This document shows positions 1 through 8,354 of a stretch of DNA of 64,000 nucleotides, piece after piece. The notes under the pieces were generated by a model. It saw nothing but the letters and a program-made list of their open reading frames with translations, ran no database searches and was not told where the DNA came from. This DNA comes from Blautia glucerasea. GTDB taxonomy: Bacteria > Bacillota > Clostridia > Lachnospirales > Lachnospiraceae. Location: the NCBI RefSeq assembly GCF_013304385.1, contig NZ_JAAITU010000013.1:22120-86119 (forward strand), in the 5' to 3' direction. Every line of letters starts with the position of its first letter. Within the stretch, counting starts at the first letter, position 1. The translations under genes and the position numbers were made by a program.

Positions 1-185
1 ATCGCAGTTTGGATGTCAGACCTCTCGCTGTGGTAGGCAGAAGGACTGTTGAGGACACCCACCTGGCCGCAGGCTAGGCGTCAAAAAGAAGGGAACGGCA
101 TTCTGGGACCAACAGAAAATTACAGGGCCGTTGCATGATGGGCATACACAGTAAGTGGAGCCTGTGCAGCGGCTTCTTTTTTTAT
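1..185 (+). ncRNA. ssrS: Probable 3' portion of 6S RNA, with terminator
   Basis: No reading frame fits this stretch. The segment GGACACCCACCTGG followed by CAGGCTAGGCGTC near 53-82 resembles the 3' side of the central region of Firmicute 6S RNAs, which mimic an open promoter and bind the housekeeping RNA polymerase. The end is a long hairpin (GGCCGTTGCA at 126-135 against TGCAGCGGCT at 165-174) followed by seven T's, so transcription stops just before galM. The 5' arm lies outside the window, so the closing stem cannot be checked. The family assignment is from memory of the consensus and could be wrong; that this is a terminated structured RNA is more secure. Confidence 0.5.
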
Positions 186-208
186 TATGATTCACGGGAG
201 GAAAGAAG

Positions 209-1267
209 ATGGGCGTAACAGAACGAAAATTCGGAGAACTTTCAACAGGCCAGGATGTGCTGATCTATCATCTTGAGAATTCATCCGGGGCTTATGTGGA
301 GGTCACAGAGCTGGGAGCAGTTCTGGTAAAAGTATGCGTGCCTGACAGGGAGGGTGTGCTTACAGATGTTGTTCTTGGTTTTGATAATGTGAAGCAGTAT
401 GAGGAGAATCCGTTTTTTTTCGGTGTTGTGGTAGGACGTAACTGCAACCGTATCGGTGGTGCGAAGTTCAATCTTTTTGGTAAGGAGATCAGACTTGCTG
501 CCAATGAGAACGGAAATAACCTGCACAGCGGCCCTGATGGGTTTGAAACGAAAATGTGGAAGGCTACAGAGATCTCCCAGGAGAAGCAGTCGGTTACTTT
601 TACAAGGGTAAGCCCGGACAATGAGAATGGTTTTCCAGGAGAATTTAAGGTATCTGTAAAATACGAGTTTACAGATACGAATGAACTGCGTATCCATTAT
701 GCAGGGATCTGTGACAGAGATACAGTAGCTAATATGACCAATCATTCCTATTTCAATCTTGGCGGAGAAGGCAGTGGAGATGTGCTGGATCAGTTCCTTA
801 CCATCCACAGCAAATTCTATACGCCTGTAGATCGGGAGTCGATTCCTACAGGTGAATACGCTCCTGTAGAGGGTACTCCTATGGATTTTAATCATCCTAA
901 GAGGATCGGACAGGACATTGAAGCGGACTTTGAGCAGCTTCACTTCACCGGCGGATATGACCACAATTATGTGACAGACAATTATGCCAAAGGGAACTGC
1001 CGCCTGATTGCCAGCGCTTATTGCCAGGAAAGCGGTATTGTGATGGATGTGGCTTCTGACTGTCCATGTGTTCAGTTCTATGCAGGCAACTTTATCCAGC
1101 CGCCGATCAAGGGCAAATGTGGTCATACATATACCAAGAGGAATGGCTTCTGTCTGGAAACGCAGGTAGAACCAAATGCTGTAAATGTAGAGAATTTCCA
1201 TTCTCCCATCTTGGAGGAAGGGCAGTTATATTCCTCTGTAACTACTTTTGCTTTCCGTGTGAAATGA
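209..1267 (+). CDS. galM: Aldose 1-epimerase (mutarotase)
   Basis: Interconverts the alpha and beta anomers of galactose or glucose, feeding the Leloir pathway in the cytoplasm. The 352-residue length is normal for GalM. Family signatures are visible: NLHSG with His106, MTNHSYFNL with His179 (expected general acid) and ETQVEPNAVN with Glu317 (expected general base). The ATG has a good GGGAGGAAAG site a few bases upstream. It stands alone: the RNA terminator lies before it and its own terminator hairpin follows at about 1298. No other galactose genes are nearby, so its sugar substrate cannot be read from context. Confidence 0.93.
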   Translation: MGVTERKFGELSTGQDVLIYHLENSSGAYVEVTELGAVLVKVCVPDREGVLTDVVLGFDNVKQYEENPFFFGVVVGRNCNRIGGAKFNLFGKEIRLAANENGNNLHSGPDGFETKMWKATEISQEKQSVTFTRVSPDNENGFPGEFKVSVKYEFTDTNELRIHYAGICDRDTVANMTNHSYFNLGGEGSGDVLDQFLTIHSKFYTPVDRESIPTGEYAPVEGTPMDFNHPKRIGQDIEADFEQLHFTGGYDHNYVTDNYAKGNCRLIASAYCQESGIVMDVASDCPCVQFYAGNFIQPPIKGKCGHTYTKRNGFCLETQVEPNAVNVENFHSPILEEGQLYSSVTTFAFRVK

Positions 1268-1297
1268 TTTAAGTGTGCATGACACATTCTATTTTCT

Positions 1298-1337
1298 AAG
1301 GCTCTTTCATATACTAGGTATATGAGGAGCCTTTTTT
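1298..1337 (+). terminator. galM terminator overlapping the next gene's RBS
   Basis: AAGGCTCTTTCATATAC, a three-base loop, then GTATATGAGGAGCCTT and a T-run. The GAGGAG in the 3' arm is also the only plausible ribosome site for the ATG at 1338, which follows the T-run directly. Confidence 0.8.
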
Positions 1338-2618
1338 ATGCATAAAATATCAGGAAAAACATACAAAAAGATCATGTTTGCAGTTTCTTTTCTTGCCTGT
1401 CTGATGCTTGCAGGCGAAGCACTTTTGATCCATATGAAAGATCAAAGCCTGAAAGACAAGGCACAGGAAGCTATGAAGACAAACACAAAGGAAAAAATGA
1501 TCCCTGTCACACAGCAGTCTGTAATCAGGGAAACAAAAAAGATGGAGCCAAAGATCCGGGTATTGCTTATGGATTCCGGATATGATACCTACCAGCATAC
1601 TAAAGTATCTGTACTGATCCAGGGGAAAGCGGTATCCTATACAGCAAAAGACCTGAAAAAACCAGGGGAAATCATAACGCTGGATGGAGGAGATGAAGGG
1701 ATCACTGTCACATCCATACAGAGAAATTATGGGAATCCTACCTACAAGGGGGCGTTGAAGATCAAGAAGACCGAAAATCAGGAAGCATTGTATCTGATCA
1801 ATGAGCTGCCGCTGGAAACTTATCTGGAGGGGGTGGTGCCAAGTGAAATGCCTTCTTCCTATCATCAGGAGGCTCTGAAGGCTCAGGCAGTCTGTGCCAG
1901 AACTTATGCTTGGAAACAAATAGAAGATGGCTGCCTGGAGAAATATGGAGCGGATGTAGATGACAGTGTGAATTTTCAGGTTTATCAGAATCAGGCGCAG
2001 GCAGAAATCACGGACGATGCAGTGGCATGTACAAAAGGGCAGGTCATGACACACAATGGAGAACTGATCCAGGCATATTATTTTTCAACCTCTGCAGGGA
2101 CAACCAGTACAGATCAGATCTGGGGAGCCGACAGTGCTGCTCCATTTCTGAAAAGCGTTGCTTGCAGGTTTGATCAGGATCAGCCCTGGGGCAGCTGGAA
2201 AGTGGATATTCCCTGGGAAAAGCTTGAAGACAGTACAGCCGTGTACAACAAGGGAAAGCTGCAGAGTCTGCTTGTCACAAAGAAAAGTGAAAGCGGTGCT
2301 GTTACAGGATTAACTGTAAATACAGATCTTGGAAGCTTTCTTGTAGAAGGGGAATATGATGTGCGAAGTTTCCTCACAACGGCCGGCTGCCAGATTACCG
2401 AGCAGGATGGCAGCACAACAGTTGGCGGTGACTTACTGCCAAGTGCCTATTTTACCATGGAACAGAAGGCTGGCAGTGTAGTATGCATCCAGGGAAAGGG
2501 ATATGGACATGGAGTTGGAATGAGCCAGTGCGGGGCAGATCAGATGGCAGCAGAAGGCTATACCTGGAGGGAAATCCTGGAATATTTTTTTAATGACATT
2601 CAGATTACCAGCCGATAG
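1338..2618 (+). CDS. spoIID: SpoIID/LytB-domain protein (probable lytic transglycosylase)
   Basis: SpoIID-type enzymes cleave peptidoglycan glycan strands, in Bacillus during forespore engulfment together with SpoIIP and SpoIIM. A membrane anchor covers residues 12-31. The SpoIID core carries VVPSEMPSSYHQEALKAQA, with Glu170 at the position of the catalytic Glu, and the C-terminal GYGHGVGMSQCGA motif at about 388-400. At 426 residues it is longer than Bacillus SpoIID (about 340) because of a linker after the anchor. No spoIIP or other sporulation gene is adjacent, so it may be a true SpoIID or a LytB-like vegetative paralogue. The start at 1338 uses a GAGGAG site inside the preceding terminator stem. 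Confidence 0.85.
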   Translation: MHKISGKTYKKIMFAVSFLACLMLAGEALLIHMKDQSLKDKAQEAMKTNTKEKMIPVTQQSVIRETKKMEPKIRVLLMDSGYDTYQHTKVSVLIQGKAVSYTAKDLKKPGEIITLDGGDEGITVTSIQRNYGNPTYKGALKIKKTENQEALYLINELPLETYLEGVVPSEMPSSYHQEALKAQAVCARTYAWKQIEDGCLEKYGADVDDSVNFQVYQNQAQAEITDDAVACTKGQVMTHNGELIQAYYFSTSAGTTSTDQIWGADSAAPFLKSVACRFDQDQPWGSWKVDIPWEKLEDSTAVYNKGKLQSLLVTKKSESGAVTGLTVNTDLGSFLVEGEYDVRSFLTTAGCQITEQDGSTTVGGDLLPSAYFTMEQKAGSVVCIQGKGYGHGVGMSQCGADQMAAEGYTWREILEYFFNDIQITSR

Positions 2619-2627
2619 GCTGTTCTC

Positions 2628-2656
2628 TTGTCAGAATAATTAATTCATGATATGAT
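2628..2656 (+). promoter_or_regulatory. Sigma-A type promoter for the YihY/BrkB gene
   Basis: TTGTCA at 2628-2633, a 17-bp spacer, TATGAT at 2651-2656, 26 bases before the start codon. Confidence 0.7.
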
Positions 2657-2682
2657 ACAAGAAAATTTTCAGGAGCAGAGGT

Positions 2683-3645
2683 ATGGATGAGAAAAAGGAA
2701 AAACAGAATATTCCCAAGCTGCTTTTAGGGTTTGTGGAGCGGATCAATGGGGATCATGTGGGAGCCTATGCTGCACAGGCGGCTTACTTTATGATTATGT
2801 CCTTTATTCCCTTTCTGCTTTTTTTAACAACTTTGATACAATATACACCATTGACCTACAATGTGGTCAGTGATGCAATCCGTGGATTTATGCCGGACAG
2901 TCTTCAGAATTTCGTGCTTTTGATCGTAGCAGAGGTATATAATCGAAGCGTTGCAGTTGTGCCGATTTCCGCACTTCTGGCTTTATGGTCCGCAGGAAAA
3001 GCCATGCAGTCCCTTACCAATGGATTGAATACCATCTATCATGTGAAGGAGACACGTAACTGGCTGCTGAACAGGATTTATGCAGTTCTTTATACTTTGC
3101 TTTTCGGAGTGGCGCTGATCGTTTCTTTGCTGCTTCTTGTACTTGGCAATAAGATTCAGGCAGCATCTTCAAAATATATACCAGTACTTGGAAAGCTGAT
3201 CGGCAGTATTATCGGGGCAAGGACTCTTCTGGTTTTTGGCGTGCTTTTTCTTGTGTTCCTGTTTCTTTATAAAGTCCTTCCAAACAGGCGGGCAACCATG
3301 AAAAGCCAGGCGCCGGGAGCACTTATGATCGCTGTAGGATGGTCTGTTTTTTCATTTTTCTTTTCTTTGTATTTTGAAATTTTTCCTAATATAAGCAATA
3401 TGTATGGAAGCCTGACAGCATTGATCATGCTGATGCTTTGGCTGTATAGCTGTATGTATCTTGTACTGTGTGGCGCAGAGATCAATGCTTACTTTGAAAA
3501 GCAGTTCAGGATGGCACAGGCATCCATGCGGGAGATGCTTAACAGAGAAAAAGCAGAAAATGATGATGGAAAAGAGAAAGCTTCTTCTGATGCAGGACAA
3601 GAAGAGATGGTTGCTGATATAGAGAAAGAGAAAGATCCCTCTTGA
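2683..3645 (+). CDS. YihY/virulence factor BrkB family membrane protein
   Basis: An inner-membrane protein of unknown biochemical role. The 320 residues include about six hydrophobic segments; the N-terminal segment AAQAAYFMIMSFIPFLLFL and the region LSALLALWSAGKAM-like (here SALLALWSAGKAMQSL) match the YihY/BrkB fold. The C-terminal 45 residues are charged (Glu/Lys-rich) and presumably cytoplasmic. Older databases call such proteins ribonuclease BN, a name that belongs to another protein. It has its own promoter, and its stop codon overlaps the -35 box of the following T-box leader. No partner gene is suggested by context. Confidence 0.85.
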   Translation: MDEKKEKQNIPKLLLGFVERINGDHVGAYAAQAAYFMIMSFIPFLLFLTTLIQYTPLTYNVVSDAIRGFMPDSLQNFVLLIVAEVYNRSVAVVPISALLALWSAGKAMQSLTNGLNTIYHVKETRNWLLNRIYAVLYTLLFGVALIVSLLLLVLGNKIQAASSKYIPVLGKLIGSIIGARTLLVFGVLFLVFLFLYKVLPNRRATMKSQAPGALMIAVGWSVFSFFFSLYFEIFPNISNMYGSLTALIMLMLWLYSCMYLVLCGAEINAYFEKQFRMAQASMREMLNREKAENDDGKEKASSDAGQEEMVADIEKEKDPS

Positions 3646-3670
3646 CAGATGAGAAGTGGTGTGGCATAGT
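3642..3670 (+). promoter_or_regulatory. Promoter of the pheST T-box leader
   Basis: Perfect TTGACA at 3642-3647, 17-bp spacer, CATAGT at 3665-3670. The -35 box overlaps the TGA stop of the upstream gene. Confidence 0.75.
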
Positions 3671-3676
3671 AAGAAA

Positions 3677-4000
3677 TGATGAAAAGTTGCTGTGGACAGT
3701 AACATGAAAAGGCGTAGAAAGTGTTTCAGGAAATGATTTTCTTACAGAGAGAGGGAGCCACCGGCTGTAAGCCCCCTTAAGTTCAGATTGTTTCTCAGTT
3801 TCCCACTGGAGCCGCATTTCTGAAGTATACTGGTCGTCATGATAAGACCCAGTCTGAGGATGGTACTGGAGGTTAGTTGATCAGGCAGTAGGAAGTGACG
3901 TAAGCTGTGCGTTAAACAGATCAGAGAGCCTGTTTATAACAGGAATCAGGGTGGTACCGCGGAAGTATGCTCCGTCCCTTTGGGGATGGGGCTTTTTTTA
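3677..4000 (+). promoter_or_regulatory. T-box leader (tRNA-sensing), probably tRNA-Phe
   Basis: The leader contains the T-box hallmark AGGGTGGTACCGCG at about 3948-3961, whose bulge pairs with the acceptor end of uncharged tRNA, followed by an intrinsic terminator at 3970-3999. Upstream is a long stem I region with a GAGAGAGGGAG segment near 3747 and the typical CACTGGAGCCGC segment near 3804-3815. The likely specifier codon is TTC at 3818-3820 (Phe), which fits the downstream pheS and pheT; this specifier placement is inferred from motif context, not from folding. Uncharged tRNA-Phe would favour the antiterminator and raise pheST expression. Confidence 0.92.
3970..3999 (+). terminator. T-box-controlled terminator
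   Basis: CCGTCCC/GGGATGGGG stem followed by seven T's, competing with the antiterminator that holds the T-box sequence. Confidence 0.85.
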
Positions 4001-4077
4001 TGTAATAAATTCCGTAATGTTCTTATTACATAGAAGTTTCCCATATGTGCTTAAAAACCAAAAAAGGAGATAAGTTT

Positions 4078-5103
4078 ATGGATATGAAAGAAAGACTCCA
4101 GGAACTGGCTGAGAATGCCAGGAAAAGAATCGAAGATTCAGAAGGCCTGGACAAATTAAATGAAGTCAGAGTGGCATATCTTGGTAAAAAAGGTGAATTG
4201 ACAGCGATTTTAAAGGGCATGAAGGATGTAAGCCCGGAGGAACGTCCAAAGGTAGGACAGCTTGTAAATGAAACAAGAAGCAAGATCGAGACTCTTCTGG
4301 AAGAGTCTAAGCAGAAACTGGAAGAAGCTGTTCGTGAAGAGAAAATGAAAGCAGAAGTGATCGATGTGACACTTCCTGCAAAAAGAGCTAAGCTGGGACA
4401 TCGTCACCCTAATTCCATTGCCCTGGAAGAGGTAGAGCGTATCTTTATCGGAATGGGCTATGAGGTAGTAGAAGGCCCGGAAGTGGAATATGCTGATTAT
4501 AACTTTACAAAGCTGAATATCCCGGAAGACCATCCGGCAAGAGACGAACAGGATACATTTTTTATTACAGACTCCATTCTGCTCAGATCCCAGACCTCTC
4601 CGGTACAGGCACGTACCATGGAGAAAGGTAAACTGCCCATCCGTATGATCGCACCTGGAAGGGTATTCCGTTCTGATGAAGTAGATGCTACACATTCACC
4701 CTCCTTCCATCAGATCGAAGGTCTTGTTGTGGATAAGAATATTACTTTTGCAGACCTTAAGGGAACACTGGAGGAATTTGCCAAGGAGCTTTTTGGGCCG
4801 GAAACTAAGACAAAATTCCGTCCTCATCATTTCCCGTTTACAGAGCCAAGTGCAGAGGTAGATGTTTCCTGCTTTAAGTGCGGAGGAAAGGGCTGCCGTT
4901 TCTGCAAAGGATCCGGCTGGATAGAGATCCTTGGCTGCGGTACAGTTCATCCAAATGTGCTGCGTATGTGTGGCATTGATCCGGATGAATATACAGGCTT
5001 TGCATTTGGGGTAGGTCTGGAACGTATTGCATTGCTGAAATATGAGATCGATGATATGCGTCTGCTGTATGAGAATGATATCCGATTCTTAAAACAGTTC
5101 TAA
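4078..5103 (+). CDS. pheS: Phenylalanine-tRNA ligase alpha subunit
   Basis: Catalytic subunit of the alpha2beta2 enzyme that charges tRNA-Phe. The N-terminal coiled coil (residues about 1-85) precedes the class II core, with motif 2 ([19 protein letters not shown]) and motif 3 ([13 protein letters not shown]). [13 protein letters not shown] insertion near the middle has four cysteines, as in many clostridial PheS proteins. The start is placed at 4078 because AAAAAGGAG lies 8-10 bases upstream; an in-frame ATG at 4045 lacks such a site. The protein is then 341 residues. It is followed after 36 bases by pheT and controlled by the T-box. Confidence 0.96.
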   Translation: MDMKERLQELAENARKRIEDSEGLDKLNEVRVAYLGKKGELTAILKGMKDVSPEERPKVGQLVNETRSKIETLLEESKQKLEEAVREEKMKAEVIDVTLPAKRAKLGHRHPNSIALEEVERIFIGMGYEVVEGPEVEYADYNFTKLNIPEDHPARDEQDTFFITDSILLRSQTSPVQARTMEKGKLPIRMIAPGRVFRSDEVDATHSPSFHQIEGLVVDKNITFADLKGTLEEFAKELFGPETKTKFRPHHFPFTEPSAEVDVSCFKCGGKGCRFCKGSGWIEILGCGTVHPNVLRMCGIDPDEYTGFAFGVGLERIALLKYEIDDMRLLYENDIRFLKQF

Positions 5104-5139
5104 AAAGGGAAACCATAGTAAACGGAGGTTAATATACAG

Positions 5140-7557
5140 ATGAATACTTCATTATCCTGGATAAAAATGTATGTGCCGGATCTGGATGTGACAGCACAGG
5201 AATATACAGATGCAATGACTCTTTCAGGAACAAAGGTAGAAGGCTTTGAAGAGCTGGATGCTGACTTGGATAAGATCGTGATCGGACAGATCACAAAGAT
5301 TGACAGACACCCGGATGCAGATAAACTGATCATCTGCCAGGTGAATATTGGTAATGAAACCATACAGATCGTTACCGGTGCCCCTAATGTAAAAGAAGGG
5401 GACAAGGTTCCGGTTGTATTGGACGGAGGAAGAGTGGCCGGAGGTCATGATGGAAAGATGACGCCTGGTGGTATTAAGATCAAAAAAGGCAAGCTTCGCG
5501 GGGTAGAGTCCTATGGTATGATGTGCTCTATCGAGGAACTGGGCAGCAGCCGTGAGATGTATCCGGAAGCACCGGAATATGGTATCTATATTTTCCCTGA
5601 AGATGCAAAAGTAGGGGAAAGTGCCATCAATGCTCTTGGCCTTGACGATGTGGTTTTTGAATATGAGATCACATCCAACCGTGTGGACTGCTATGGAGTA
5701 CTGGGGATCGCAAGAGAAGCAGCAGCTACCTTTGATAAGAAATTCTGCCCTCCAAAAGTGAAGGCTACAGGGAATGATGAAAAAGCTTCTGATTATGTAA
5801 AAGTAACGGTACAGGATCCGGATCTTTGCACCAGATACTGTGCAAGAGTGGTAAAAAATGTTAAGATCGGACCTTCACCAAAGTGGATGCAGAGATGTCT
5901 TGCTTCCAATGGAATCCGTCCTATCAATAATCTGGTAGATATTACAAATTATGTAATGGAAGAATATGGACAGCCAATGCATGCTTACGATCTTGAGCAC
6001 ATTGAAGGCAGGGAGATCGTTGTACGCAGAGCTGAAAAAGACGAGAAGTTTGTTACTTTGGATGGACAAGAGCGCACCATGGATGATTCTGTTCTGATGA
6101 TCTGTGACGGCAAAAAGCCTGTTGGCATTGCAGGTATCATGGGCGGCGAAAATTCCATGATCACAGACAATGTTCACACCGTTCTTTTTGAGGCAGCCTG
6201 CTTTAACGGAACCAATATCCGTCTGTCCTCTAAGAAGATCGGACTTCGTACAGATGCTTCCGGTAAATTCGAGAAAGGCCTGGATCCAAACAATGCACAG
6301 GCAGCTATCGACCGTGCATGTCAGCTGATGGAAGAACTGGGCGCAGGAGAGGTTGTAGGTGGCATGGTAGATGTATGTAATGAAGTACGTCTTCCTTCCA
6401 GAGTCAAATTTGAGCCTGACCGTATTAATGCACTTCTGGGCACCAGCCTTACAAAAGAGGAAATGCTTGGCTATCTGGCAAAAGTGGAACTGACCTATGA
6501 TGAAGCTTCCGGTGAGATTGTAGCACCTACTTTCCGCCAGGATATCCACTGTATGGCAGATGTGGCTGAGGAGGTTGCAAGATTTTTTGGATATGACAAG
6601 ATCCCTACTACACTCCCTACCGGAGAAGCTACTACAGGAAGACTTCCATTTAAGCTTCGCATTGAGAACGTTGCAAGGGATATTGCAGAGTACTGTGGAT
6701 TCTCAGAGGGAATGACATATTCCTTTGAAAGTCCTAAGGTATTTGATAAATTACGTCTGCCAGAAGATCATATGCTTCGCAGTGCTATTACCATCAGTAA
6801 TCCGCTGGGGGAGGATTACAGTATTATGCGTACCAGCACCTTAAACGGTATGCTGTCTTCACTGGCTACCAACTATAACCGGCGAAATAAAGATGTAAGA
6901 CTGTATGAGCTGGGAAATGTTTATCTTCCCAAAGCACTTCCTCTTACGGAACTTCCGGATGAGCGTACACTGTTTACGCTTGGAATGTATGGCAAAGGTG
7001 ACTTCTTCGATATGAAGGGTGTATGCGAGGAATTTTTTGAAAAAGCAGGCATGAAGAAAAGAGTAGAGTACGATCCTGCAGACAAAAAGCCTTACCTTCA
7101 TCCAGGACGTCAGGCAGATATGCTTTATGAAGGCAAGAAAGTAGGATATCTGGGTGAGGTGCATCCACTGACAGCAGATGCCTATGGCATTGGAGAGAGA
7201 GCATATATTGCAGTGATCGATATCTTAAGTGTACTGGAATTTGCAGGATTTAACCACAAATATACAGGTATTGCCAAATATCCGGCAGTATCCCGTGATT
7301 TAAGTCTTGTAGTGCCTCATCAGGTTCTGGCAGGCCAGATCGAGAATGTACTGATCCAGAGAGGCGGAAAGATCCTGGAAAGCTATCAGCTGTTTGATAT
7401 TTACGAGGGCAGCCAGATTCAAGCAGGGTATAAGTCCATGGCATACTCTCTTGTATTTAGGGCCAATGACAAGACTCTTGAGGAAAGTGAGATCTCTGCA
7501 GCAATGAAGAAGATCCTGAACGGACTTGAGGATCTTGGAATCCAGCTGAGAAGCTGA
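5140..7557 (+). CDS. pheT: Phenylalanine-tRNA ligase beta subunit
   Basis: Partner of PheS, contributing tRNA binding and editing. The 805 residues show the full bacterial order: N-terminal tRNA-binding (EMAP-like) domain at about 40-150, B3/B4 editing domain, B5 domain, a degenerate synthetase core, and the C-terminal ferredoxin-fold anticodon-binding domain (about 710-805, beginning near KYPAVSRDLSLVV). GGAGG lies 11 bases before the ATG. The stop codon shares its last A with the ATG of the next gene, so the three genes are probably one transcript. Confidence 0.96.
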   Translation: MNTSLSWIKMYVPDLDVTAQEYTDAMTLSGTKVEGFEELDADLDKIVIGQITKIDRHPDADKLIICQVNIGNETIQIVTGAPNVKEGDKVPVVLDGGRVAGGHDGKMTPGGIKIKKGKLRGVESYGMMCSIEELGSSREMYPEAPEYGIYIFPEDAKVGESAINALGLDDVVFEYEITSNRVDCYGVLGIAREAAATFDKKFCPPKVKATGNDEKASDYVKVTVQDPDLCTRYCARVVKNVKIGPSPKWMQRCLASNGIRPINNLVDITNYVMEEYGQPMHAYDLEHIEGREIVVRRAEKDEKFVTLDGQERTMDDSVLMICDGKKPVGIAGIMGGENSMITDNVHTVLFEAACFNGTNIRLSSKKIGLRTDASGKFEKGLDPNNAQAAIDRACQLMEELGAGEVVGGMVDVCNEVRLPSRVKFEPDRINALLGTSLTKEEMLGYLAKVELTYDEASGEIVAPTFRQDIHCMADVAEEVARFFGYDKIPTTLPTGEATTGRLPFKLRIENVARDIAEYCGFSEGMTYSFESPKVFDKLRLPEDHMLRSAITISNPLGEDYSIMRTSTLNGMLSSLATNYNRRNKDVRLYELGNVYLPKALPLTELPDERTLFTLGMYGKGDFFDMKGVCEEFFEKAGMKKRVEYDPADKKPYLHPGRQADMLYEGKKVGYLGEVHPLTADAYGIGERAYIAVIDILSVLEFAGFNHKYTGIAKYPAVSRDLSLVVPHQVLAGQIENVLIQRGGKILESYQLFDIYEGSQIQAGYKSMAYSLVFRANDKTLEESEISAAMKKILNGLEDLGIQLRS

Positions 7558-8165
7558 TGCTGATGTATATTATCCGCCATGGGGAAACAACATGGAATCA
7601 TCTTCATAAGATCCAGGGAAGCGCAGATATTTCCCTGGATGAAGCCGGGATTTCCCTGGCCAGGCGGACCGGGGAAGCGCTGAAGGATGTGAAATTTGAT
7701 CTTTGTTTTTCAAGTCCCCTCCTTCGTGCAAGACAGACGGCTGAGGCTGTGCTTGGAGAACGAAAGATTCCAATGATCCTGGATAAAAGGATTCAGGAGA
7801 TTGACTTCGGTGTTTTGGAAGGCGTTGTGTGGCTGGACAAAGACGGCCATGCAATCAGCAAGGAGATGGAAGTGTTTTTTAACGATCCTGTTCATTTCCA
7901 GAAGCCAAAAGGAGGAGAAAGCCTGGAGGATGTACTTGCAAGAACCAGGGATTTCTGGCTGGAAAAAACAAGTGATCCGCAGCTTTCCGATAAAACCATC
8001 CTTGTTTCTTCTCATGGATGTGCAGTAAGGGCTCTTTTACAGAATTTATACAAGGATCCGGAGCATTTCTGGCATGGCTGTGTGCCGCCGAACTGCAGTA
8101 TCAATCTGGTGGAAGTAAAGGACAAAAAAGCACGTTTTTTGGAAGAAGACAAGGTTTATGCCTGA
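7557..8165 (+). CDS. Histidine phosphatase family protein (phosphoglycerate mutase-like)
   Basis: A cytoplasmic phosphatase or mutase of the branch-1 histidine phosphatase superfamily. RHGET at residues 7-11 provides the phosphorylated His8; Arg57 area (SSPLLRARQTAEAV), Glu82 and His153 in SSHG complete the active site. At 202 residues it is close to CobC/GpmB-type proteins; substrate cannot be assigned. The ATG overlaps the pheT stop (TGATG), implying translational coupling, though a second ATG at 7563 is possible. A terminator follows at about 8221. Confidence 0.85.
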   Translation: MLMYIIRHGETTWNHLHKIQGSADISLDEAGISLARRTGEALKDVKFDLCFSSPLLRARQTAEAVLGERKIPMILDKRIQEIDFGVLEGVVWLDKDGHAISKEMEVFFNDPVHFQKPKGGESLEDVLARTRDFWLEKTSDPQLSDKTILVSSHGCAVRALLQNLYKDPEHFWHGCVPPNCSINLVEVKDKKARFLEEDKVYA

Positions 8166-8218
8166 TGGCAGAAATGATTCATGAAGCATAAAGAATTAAA
8201 ACCTGAGAATTATGAAAA

Positions 8219-8254
8219 GGGGATTTTTGCCTGAAAAGGCAGAAATTCCTTTTT
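8219..8254 (+). terminator. Terminator of the pheST-phosphatase operon
   Basis: GGATTTTTGCCT, GAAA loop, AGGCAGAAATTCC, then TTTTT. Confidence 0.75.
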
Positions 8255-8266
8255 CGCTGTTATACC

Positions 8267-8295
8267 TTGTCCTGTTTTGGAATTTGTGATATTAT
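8267..8295 (+). promoter_or_regulatory. Promoter for the MotA/MotB-like pair
   Basis: TTGTCC at 8267-8272, 17-bp spacer, TATTAT at 8290-8295; 60 bases before the AAAGGAGG of the first gene. Confidence 0.7.
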
Positions 8296-8354
8296 GATAA
8301 AAAATGTGGTTTTTAGCATCTTTACCATAAAAAGCAGCCAAAAGGAGGTACAAC

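Noticed and set aside
2683..3645. Annotation as ribonuclease BN
   Set aside because: That name was wrongly attached to the YihY/BrkB membrane family; the protein has no nuclease motif.
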